This document shows positions 55,509 to 64,000 of a stretch of DNA of 64,000 nt, in pieces. Numbering within the stretch: the first letter of the stretch is position 1; each line of letters begins with the position of its first letter. The stretch covers positions 10,976,595-11,040,594 of the forward strand of contig JANAVB010016199.1 of NCBI GenBank assembly GCA_029216955.1, in the 5' to 3' direction. Below the pieces are notes generated by a model. That model saw only the letters and a program-made list of their open reading frames with translations. It did no database searches and was not told the DNA's origin. The DNA is from Iris pallida. Lineage: Eukaryota > Streptophyta > Magnoliopsida > Asparagales > Iridaceae. A program made the translations under genes and the position numbers.

Positions 55509-58500
55509 TGTAACACCCACTTTTCTAAAATAAGGTTAATTTTGAACTTTTGTAAAAGTTTATTATTTAATATTATGATTTATAATTTATGAGAATTTTT
55601 AATTAATTTAATACTATTTAAAATTGGTGAATTATAATTTTGATGTGTGAGCTAATGAACCTTAGGACTGTTGAGCCTAGAGACTAACCATGACCATGGG
55701 GACCTAACCATGTGATTAGAATGACTATTTACAACTTTTTAGACTAAGGGTATTTTGGTCATTTTGTAACTTTTAAATTATTTAGGATTTTGATTAATTG
55801 GTAAATTTTAGATTATTTTAATAATATTTAAATTGATGTATTATGATTTTGGTCATTTTTATATTTTAATATTTTGGGGAAATTTTATATTTTAATATTG
55901 TTTTTATTGGATTTGTTTAGTCGGGTTTGAGTTTCGTCTCGTTCTGACTTGTATTGTGACCTGGGTAGCTTAAACTCTAGATGGGACCCAATATTAAGTT
56001 AAGCATGGCCCACAAAATCCAACATTTAAGTTAGTTAGTTAGACTAATTTTTATCATGTTAGAATAGTTAAGTTAGAGACTCAAAACTAGATCCTTTTGA
56101 CCCCAAACCTGAACCTAGTCTAGACTTAACCATATGAGACTAGAGATGGGCAATTAGGACATTTCCTATTAGCCCTAATGGACTCTTTATGGCAGCCACC
56201 TTTAGGAGAGAATGATTCATTTTATTCATTACAATCTTGTCTCTTTTATTTTTCTTTTGTTCTTCCCTAATTTTAGAGAGCCTTCTCTTTGATTTGATCT
56301 CCAAATCAAATCATTCCTTCACCAAATCTTCCTTCAATCATTCCCATTCTCCAAGGGAAGGGTGCTACCAAGGATTGGAAGAGAAGTGCAAGGAGGAGTG
56401 TCCACTTTGAGGGATCTTCATATCGGAGCCGTGTCCTAAAGGATTGTATTGAGATTCCACTCTCAATAGGTAAAACCCATCCTCTAAATCGATTTCCTTT
56501 GCATATAAATTAGTTTTGAATCCGTAGGGTCCATCCTCATGCATGTGTCCCCTTTATATTCAAATTTGAGACCATTTGGAGCTCTCTTGAATATTTTATA
56601 TATGTGTCTTGTGTCCTACTTAATAGATCCCAAATTAGGACACCCCTTGTGTATGTATGTATGATAATAGTTTAAATAGATATTTAAATTCAATTTTAGA
56701 ATAGTTAGAGAGTGGATTGATCTTAGTTAGGATGGTTAGAATGAGTTTCATTTGGATACCTATGTTGGTATCCAAGTATCTTGGCCTACATGTGTTTCTT
56801 TTGTCCAAAACAACTCAAATTCGTCATAATATTCATCCACGTTTTTATTAACGAAAGTAACTTAGAAATGTCCTAACTTTTAGCTTAGGACTCTGTTTAA
56901 TCTTCCATTTTTTTAAAGAACCGTATCGAAGTTAGCTTTCCAAATATATATTTTAATAAGCTAAAATCATTCTGGAACTTTTAGTAAAATTATTTGAGTG
57001 TCAGCTGTCCGAAAGACAAACGCGTTTCGATGTTTTCGCGATTTTGAGAGCTTCCGGATACGAAAATGCGATCCGTTTGAAGTTTCGGAAAGCTAACACG
57101 AAGGGCTACGACATACTTTAATCCTAGAATTTAGTGAGGGCCCAATTGGTACAGTATTGGTTTTAAGTAGAAGAGTGACTATACGACATAGACATTTTGT
57201 GTAACCTATAAGCCTATGTAGTATGGATATTAAATGAATGTAGAGTATATAATGCATGATATGTTAGATGAATGAAATGATATATATATGATATGTATCC
57301 TCTTTACATTAATGTATATATCTGGTTGAATACAAGCATGTAGGATTGCAATCAATGTAATGTATGTAAGTAATGCATAAATGCATGAATAAAAGAATGA
57401 TATACAATGTATGCATGAAAGTATATAATGAATGCTAGATATGAATGCAAGGTATACATCTAGTGATAGATATGAATGCATAATGTATACATAATATAAT
57501 GTAATATATAATGATAGCATGTATGGTAATGTAGAATATATGATGCAAGCATGTATATGTCCACTGTTTTCCCTTTTTCTTACATTTTTTCTTTCCTTTC
57601 CTTCCCATTTTAATTTTTTCTCCTTTTTTCCTTCTTCTATTTTTACATGTTGTATACAATGTATATAATGTATAGATGCATGTAATATGCATGAATGACA
57701 TGTATGTAATAAAAATAAGTATATGTATGCAACTTAATGATATGTAAATGGATATAATGCCTGAACTGAAGTATGCATGCATATGGGATATGAATGAATG
57801 ATATATATAGGTGTTAAGGTAATGTAATGTATATATTAACATATATTTTGAGTTAAATATATGAGTTTGTATACATATATTATATGTATGCATGTATACA
57901 TGAATGAATGTAATATAATATAGAGTATGCATATATGATATGTATGTAGGCATGTATGCAATGTATGTATGTATACATGTATGCAATGTAAGCATGTATG
58001 AATGTATACAGTTATGTTGTGTATCCATGTATGTATGTGTGGATACATGAATCAAGTATGTATATAGTGATAACATGAATGAATGAATGTATAAATGCAT
58101 GAATGAATGTCATATATGAATGAATGAATGAATCAAAGGTATAAGTAAAATATAATGCATTATAATGAATGTTAACATATATAATGTATAAAAGTATGTA
58201 TGTAAATGTGCATGAATGTATATATCTATGTGACTATATAAATATGCATGATGTAACATATGCCTATATATATAAATATGTATGTAATGTGGATATGCAT
58301 ATATGTACGAAGGTATGTATTTATATATAGTATCTATTTTATATTATGCATTGTTGTAGTTCACATTGCCTTGTAATTGTGTGAGTGCTAGCCTAGGCTT
58401 GGTTAGGCCTAGTGAGACTTGTTAGACTTGTTTGGGCTAGGACTTGACCTAGTTTGACTAGTGTAGTTGACTAGAGTTGACCAAGGGTTGACTTTAGCCT

Positions 58501-59711
58501 AGATTGACCCAAACATCATGTAGAATGCATTGTAGCAGTCTATTTTACTATTTTCGACATGTAGTGACTTGTACTGTTCTATAGGAGCCAGATACCACTC
58601 ATCAGACAGTATATTCTCTTCAGACATACAGATATCAGGCGAGTACATTATCTGATCATTTTATATCTTGTTTAGGATTATATTTCCTGCTTTAGATTAC
58701 TTTACTTGATGCTGACACGTTGGTAACACGGATTAGTACTATATGGATCCTGTCGTACGATGTTATCCCCTTAGCGGGTACATCGGGTATTTCATGTTCG
58801 TGTACTTTATTGTGAGCATCGTGTACTCCTTGTATTCATGACATTCGTGTATAAATCGTATGAAATAGTGTACTCTCATGTGCTCACATGATATTCGTGT
58901 ATATTCCTCATCGTGTACAATAACATAACTTGACTGGATCCTTGTGTATTGATTAGGGGCGGAGGAGTAGAAGTGGTTATGTATTCAATCTTGTAGCTTA
59001 CTCGTGTAAAACCTCTGTAGATTACTCGTGTACAACATCGTGCCATTTACATAACCATCTTGTACTCTAAATTACTAGCACTGATTAGTTCTCTTATATA
59101 TTATAGCTATTTACTTACAGTCTCTCTTTTACATCATATTGTTCTTTCAGTTTCATGTATCTTACTCTCTAGCACGTTTATATTTCATAACCTGTTATGA
59201 TTTGTTGAAATGTACTGTTCTCGCTCCTGTCCTGACTGGACCTGTTAAAAATATTCCAGAGGATGAGGCCGAGGCGTTCTGTTCCATATGTTACAGGACT
59301 ACCCTAGAGGACTGTTGTGACCTGGACCAGCAGCAGGACCCCTTAGCAGTAGATGACACTCCTTTAGTCTAGGATGTCTTTTATTGTATTTACATTCTCT
59401 GGATTACTGTATTTGGAATTTTGAGATGTTATCTGGATTTGTGATATCTTAGACACTTAGACTTCTATCTGGTTGTATCTTTATAGATTTTATTTCATTT
59501 CTTATCTATCTATCTATCTTATCATTTTCTGCCTTAGATGTGATTGAGACTGTATTATGTTATGTCACCTCCATTCGGAGTGTATATACTGTACAGGTAC
59601 CTTATATATTGTTAGATGATTGACCTAGGATAGCGTTCTACCGCCGACACTGCGGCGTAGGCTGGACGTACCCACTTCTTGTGCCCTTACTCTAGGGTGC
59701 GGGTCGTGACA
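55509..59711 (+). repeat. 5' LTR of element E (4.2 kb, plus strand)
   Basis: Starts TGTAACACCC and ends GCGGGTCGTGACA, the reverse of the Ty3-A LTR ends, and is followed by the shared primer-site candidate. It is AT-rich, with TGACTAGTGTAGTTGACTAG-like repeats near 58440-58500 and a long ATGTATGA-type simple repeat. No coding region; frames in the simple repeat are artefacts. Confidence 0.75.
57220..58340. repeat. ATGTATGA-type simple repeat region in LTR E
   Basis: About 1.1 kb dominated by ATGT, ATGA and ATAT tetranucleotides with short pure runs (for example 57955-57975 and 58078-58130), interrupted by a pyrimidine-rich tract at 57565-57650. It gives long open frames of Ile/Tyr/His/Met residues that are not genes. 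Confidence 0.9.
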
Positions 59712-59719
59712 CGTTTTTA

Positions 59720-59736
59720 GTGGTGGCCCATGCAGG
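59720..59736 (+). other. Candidate primer-binding site of element E
   Basis: GTGGTGGCCCATGCAGG eight bases after the LTR end, identical to the site in Ty3-A and Ty3-B but on the plus strand. Confidence 0.5.
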
Positions 59737-60047
59737 TCGAGTTAATGTAGTGGTATTCGAACTAGAGTATCACTACAGCCTGCAGTAGGATTAGGATATT
59801 TTTGAAGGTACTCAATCACAGTTAGGATTCCTTGAGAGATTCTTGGGACGACCCTTGAGAATCTTATTTAAACTTCAATTTGAAATCCTTTCCCTTGTTT
59901 TGTTCGCTCTCACTCCTTGATTATTGAATTTGATTTTGATGGATCGTTGTTGATTTTGATTTTCCTATCGAGATGAATTTTTATGGCATGAGTTACGATA
60001 TTTTCTGATAACATATGTTGACGGGAATAACAGAGATGGTAAAACGT

Positions 60048-60300
60048 CTACTTGATTATGGAACCTGTAGTTTATTGCAGCTATATTAGCTGGCGTGGCA
60101 GAAACATAGAGACCTGACTTCGGATGTACGTATCTTGGTTATGAGATTTGGAATTTCTCGCAGCTATACTAGTCGGCATAGCGAGAATTCTAGACGACAT
60201 GATTATAGAGGTGCATACCCCAGTTATGGAATCTATCGTTTATCGTAGCCTTGCTTACTGGCATGGCGAGGACTCTGAGTAACATAATTTTGGACAGACG
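60048..60300 (+). repeat. About 85-bp tandem module, three units, in element E
   Basis: Units start near 60048, 60131 and 60216. Each has TTATG(A/G)(A/G), (T/C)GCAGCTAT(A/T)(C/T)TAG-like and GGC(G/A)T(G/A)GC blocks. The second of these resembles the CTGCAGCTAG ... TGGCGAGGC module of Ty3-A (22509-22775, minus strand). Confidence 0.65.
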
Positions 60301-62003
60301 CATATGATTATCAGATTGTATCTTGAGAAGGTTTTTAAATATATCATCTCTACCGTACCCTTCTATTGTTATAAAATTGTATTCCATCATCAAATAACCT
60401 AAGAGTAAGGATATTTCAGTTTTTGTAGAGCTTATTCATATGTAGTTCTTTCATAGTATAATGATATGATGATTTGTAGAGTGTCTGTACCCTAGGGATG
60501 ATAGTTAGCTTTGGTATTAGAATAATAACCCATTGTAGATGATTCCCCTGTTATTTATAATACCTACCAGTTTTCATATAAGATGTTAGTATGCCTTACA
60601 GCCTTGATAATTTATTATTTTCCATTACCCTTTCCAGTAGGGCACCCATGACCAGAGCCTGTCCTTGAGTATAGTTGTAGTTTCACCTAAGACTGAGAGG
60701 TCTATATATATAGATAGGTTACAGGTGATATTGGCATGTGGGATATGGGTTTGGTTGGTATCTATAGGTCATTGTTGTATAGGGTTATAGACATGTTGTT
60801 TAGCCTATATTTGGTCCAGTTTTCTATTTTAGTTAAGTTCTCTTTGTGTTGAGTTCAGTCATATTTGATCAACCTTTATAGGCAGTGTGCAGACCCTTCA
60901 CTAGATACCCTGTTCCTTTGGTTCAGACTTGTACAAGTTGTTCACTGCACTCAACATTTCATTACCTACCATGTTGCATCATAGATTTCATTGGACTATT
61001 GTTCAGACCCCAATTACTAACTCACCAATATAACCATCAACCGCTTAACATATTCTACATATCTGGAAGGTTAGTATCATGCATATTAGAGGTCTGCACT
61101 CATCCTTACTTTTTGTACATGGTGACATACTGCACCTCTAACATTTTACCTTACTTAATAGTCTTGCAATACCCTTCATTATAACCTGCAGTACCTGCCC
61201 TACAGAACCTTTTGGGCATGGTTGTTCAGTCCATTTAGGACTGTTGTATACATTAGGGATATAATGTGGGTTGTTAATAAGAGTTCTCCCTTGATCATTT
61301 GTTTTGTCCCTCTTACATTTTTAGATACAGATGATACCTGTTTAGCCCATCTGTCCAAATACATGTCCAAACCTTTCCCTTTCATTGATGGTTCAGTCTT
61401 CCAAGAGCCTCTACCTGAGCATTAGTTCAATTTTCCTTATGTATGTGTCCTACATATCATTGTCCTACATGTGATTGTTCTGTATCTTCATAAGCAGCCA
61501 TGCTGCACCACTGTTCTATCCCAATACACCCTACAGTATCTGACCCCTTCATTGGAGTGATAGGCGTATGATAGGGAGTGTGTGTTGTTAGACTTTGAGG
61601 TAATGAGAGTTAAATATATATAGCTTGTATACATGAATGTATTTTGATTTGGCATGTAGTCTGCACTCATTTGCAGTATACTGCCTATTGTATTCCCTGC
61701 ACACCAATTGGTTCACTTCTTTTAGACCACTGTCCTGCATGTAGTTAGTAGGTGTTCAATCTAGACAGAGAGGAGAGGCCCAGGTTTGATCTAAAGGCAT
61801 GTTTCAGTCACCATGTAGGTTTTCTTTCACTTTAACTTTACAAGTGGACCCTAATGTCCTGTCCGTTTGCTTATAAATTCAGTCTCCTTAGCATCATTCC
61901 CTTTTGCCTACATTGATGTTTCAGACCATTCATCCTTAGCCTAACTTCTAAGCATTTGTTCAGTTCCTTATGAGTTTAGTCTACTTTAACACTTGATGGT
62001 CAG

Positions 62004-62004
<1 letters not shown>

Positions 62005-62050
<46 letters not shown>
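62005..62050. repeat. (TA)23 microsatellite
   Basis: Uninterrupted TA dinucleotide repeat of 46 bp. Confidence 0.98.
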
Positions 62051-62051
<1 letters not shown>

Positions 62052-62421
62052 TTAGGATATATGTAATGGGTTGTTGTTCTTGAGCTTATGTATATGTGGT
62101 ATTTGGGATTTGTGTGCTTAGAATATATGTATTTAGTTATGGGTAACTTGATAGGATTTGGGAAGTTAAGAGTTAGTCTATTATAGAGTTTTTCTTTTTG
62201 CTAATTTCTAATTGCCAACACCTAAATAGCTAGCATAGGTAAAATCCTAAGAAGTTGACCAGTTGTTGACCAAGTACTTGGATGTTGACAAATTGATTAG
62301 TTGTTGACCATTGACTATGTTTGACTTAGTTTGACTGGAGATAGGATTAGAAGTAGGTTGATTGTTTGTTTGTTTGATCATGTTTGATTATTTAGTAACT
62401 TGAGACCTTGTTTGTGTTTAG

Positions 62422-62586
62422 GTCGGAAATATGGTGTTTCTGAGGATATCTCCGACTCGTGGTACCATACGTTTTGGGGGAGGTGGGAAGCTTAGCCCGC
62501 GCTTCATCGGACATTTCGTGATCAGCGGAAGAGTCGGTGACGTGGCATACATGCTAGACATGCCACCTTCACTAGTGGGTGTGTAA
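62422..62586 (+). pseudogene. Integrase C-terminal fragment of a Tekay-type pol
   Basis: 54 codons, VGNMVFLRISPTRGTIRFGG ... LSPRFIGHFVI ... VGDVAYMLDMPPSL, collinear with the Ty3-B integrase C-terminal segment (VGDHVFLRISPNRG ... PPSL). It begins abruptly after non-coding sequence ending TTTGTGTTTAG and is cut by LTR F, which supplies the stop. Plus strand. The upstream integrase is absent. Confidence 0.8.
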
Positions 62587-62935
62587 GCCCCTAAATTTTT
62601 AAATATTATTTTTATAAATTTAAATAGCATTTATATCTTTAAAATGAATTATTATAATTATTAGAAATTTTTTAGAATTTTTAAATGATTTTTAAATAAT
62701 TTTTAAAGCAAAAAAAAATCATTTTATAATTATTTAAATTGTTTTAATATCAATTTGTAATAGTTTTAATTATTTTAACCATTGTTTGCAAAATTCGATT
62801 TGACTATGCAAATAAAAATTTGCACAGAGCAAGGCGGTGGGGGGTTTTTGCAATACCAATAATTTAGGGGGGTTTTCTGCAAAACCCTAACCCGACCACC
62901 GACTTCGGTCGCCATCTCCGGCGATTAGCGCCGAA

Positions 62936-62954
62936 ACCCTAACCCTAACCCTAA
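62936..62954. repeat. Short telomere-like run (CCCTAA)3
   Basis: ACCCTAACCCTAACCCTAA, with further AAACCCTAA boxes at 62882-62891 and 63005-63014. Plant telomeres use CCCTAAA, so this is telo-box-like rather than telomeric. Confidence 0.85.
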
Positions 62955-62985
62955 TCCAAAATCCTAATTCGACCGACCTTCGACC

Positions 62986-62994
62986 CTATAAAAG
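62986..62994 (+). promoter_or_regulatory. TATA box of LTR F
   Basis: CTATAAAAG about 405 bp into the LTR, at the start of a GC-rich leader and flanked by AAACCCTAA boxes. Confidence 0.6.
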
Positions 62995-64000
62995 CCCCCC
63001 GACCCCAAACCCTAACACTAGACTTCACTACGACCGCCCTAGCCACCACCCTTCACCAGTCTTCTCCGACCACCCTCGCCGGAACCCTAGATCAAGGTTT
63101 CCCGTCACCCAGAGCCACTTTCCGACGAACCACCACCGCCAACCGACGTGCCTCGACGAGACGACTCCAGCGCCATTTTTTTCCGACCGCCCCGACTTCT
63201 CCTCCGTCGTGCAACGCCCCCGAAAGCCACCGCCTCTCGGACATGTACGTGTCACTCTCTCTGTGTATCGTATCGTGTCTCGTGTACACGTGTGTGTACT
63301 CGCCTGAACACGAGGAACCCATTGATGGGCATGGACACGGCATTTATGTGTCGTGCGTGTCGTGCTAACCCTGGGCACAAGACTCGTGTGCCCGTGTCCT
63401 AAACTGTCAGGACACGGATTTTAAATAACTGGGTTATCGGTTTGAACTGTGTTATCGGGTTTAAAACCCATTAACCTAATTCATAATAAAACTAACCATA
63501 ATCCTATCCCTATTACATAACTCGAGCTGACCCCCTGGCCAGCCCGAGCCATGTTAAGCCCAAACCTAGCATGGGTTTTTGGGCCCAAATGTGTCTAATA
63601 CATTCAGAGTCTGTACAAGTCATATTGGACTTAATTCATGGCTTTGGGTCCCGTATCTGGACTTCCGTTCAATTTCGAATACGTGGACAAAATAGTAAAT
63701 AATTAAATTAATTATTTTCTAGAAATTATTACTTGCTATTTTTGAATTTTTATATATATTTTAATTGTTGTAAAAATCTGGGAAAAATTGTATTTAAGTA
63801 CTATGTTAATTTATCTAATTTAATATAATTTTATCAGCATTTAGTAAGTACTTTTGGCATTTTATAAAAATAGGAAAACAGAACTCATTTTCAGGATACA
63901 TATGTTTGCTGATTTTTAATAAATATCTATGAGGGTTTATAAATTCCAAAAAAATTAGTATTAATTTCTATAATTAACAAGGAAAAATTGAGCATTTTGT

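Larger units (their letters stand above)
59712..62581 (+). mobile_element. Element E interior: primer site, untranslated leader, repeats, little coding
   Basis: Plus strand after LTR E: primer-site candidate, about 300 bp leader, a three-unit tandem module, and then some 2 kb without a credible gene. The stretch 60300-62000 is loose and repeat-like, with many (T/G)GTTCAG(A/T)(C/T)C motifs. It ends in a 54-codon integrase scrap cut by LTR F. Gag is not visible. E is either a large non-coding dependent element or a rearranged one. Confidence 0.5.
62582..64000 (+). repeat. LTR 'F', plus strand, first 1.4 kb (continues beyond window)
   Basis: Starts TGTAAGCCCC inside the integrase scrap, then runs AT-rich (62590-62820), followed by a GC-rich stretch with a TATA box and CCCTAA repeats (62870-63410) and AT-rich sequence again. 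No gene: the open frames in 63028-63402 lie in promoter/leader sequence and match nothing I recognise. The right end and target duplication are outside the window. Confidence 0.6.

Noticed and set aside
57230..58100. Long minus-strand open frames rich in Ile, Tyr, His and Met
   Set aside because: They are translations of the ATGTATGA simple repeat, low complexity with no domain.
60885..61184. Plus-strand frame of 99 codons in the interior of element E
   Set aside because: Located where gag would be expected, but it has no capsid or zinc-knuckle pattern and lies in loosely repetitive sequence.
62411..62421. Splice acceptor before the integrase scrap
   Set aside because: Only one possible exon is visible, and no donor or upstream exon could be found; a rearrangement junction is simpler.
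62936..62954. Interstitial telomere
   Set aside because: Only three CCCTAA units, and not the CCCTAAA form of most plant telomeres; better called telo-box-like promoter sequence.
63028..63402. Frames of 80-116 codons on both strands in the GC-rich part of LTR F
   Set aside because: GC-rich DNA with few stops; no recognisable domain, and the strands compete.
1..64000. Host protein-coding, tRNA or rRNA genes
   Set aside because: Looked for on both strands; every convincing protein motif belongs to a retrotransposon and no cloverleaf or rRNA block was recognised by eye. A computed search could still find a small RNA gene.

Overview
The window is nuclear DNA of a flowering plant, from a repeat-dense, probably heterochromatic region. 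I see no host gene, tRNA or rRNA. Nearly every base can be assigned to LTR retrotransposons of three plant lineages: Tat (Ty3/gypsy with two RNase H domains), Tekay-type chromoviruses (Ty3/gypsy) and Sirevirus-like Ty1/copia. The species cannot be named from the sequence. Almost all coding regions carry stops or frameshifts.

Layout. 1-6423: 3' part of a plus-strand Tat element (broken pol, two TATA-headed reading frames on the opposite strand, then a 1 kb LTR). 6424-7540, 37259-37577 and 40754-41019: pieces of one old plus-strand Tekay-like LTR ('G'), split by later insertions. 7541-37258: Ty3-A, a minus-strand gag-only element with LTRs of about 3.25 kb. Its left LTR is interrupted by Copia-1 (10419-21946, duplicated target GAATG) and its right LTR by Copia-2 (26261-35799, duplicated target ACAGT). 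Copia-1 has itself received a 1.9 kb LTR-like piece flanked by a 99 bp direct duplication. 37578-40748: solo LTR 'C' inside LTR G (duplicated target GTTGT). 41909-51526: Ty3-B, a minus-strand Tekay chromovirus with gag, PR, RT, RNase H, integrase and chromodomain region, inserted in the left LTR of Ty3-D. 51527-55508: rest of Ty3-D, a second gag-only minus-strand element. 55509-62581: plus-strand element E, with a 4.2 kb LTR, a primer site and mostly non-coding interior ending in an integrase scrap. 62582-64000: start of another plus-strand LTR ('F').

The order of insertion reads directly from the nesting: G and D are oldest; A, C, B and E came later; the Copia elements entered A; the LTR piece entered Copia-1.

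The most interesting signals are in the extra genes of these elements. Both Copia copies carry the same extra gene downstream of pol, preceded by a TATA-like box and a roughly 11 bp repeat array that copies the motif array of their own LTR promoter. This looks like an internal promoter. Both copies also keep the same 23-nt gag/pol overlap in a +1 frame. The Tat element carries two opposite-strand reading frames, each just downstream of a TATA box. The Tekay-type elements share an unusual candidate primer-binding site that is not the common initiator-Met site.
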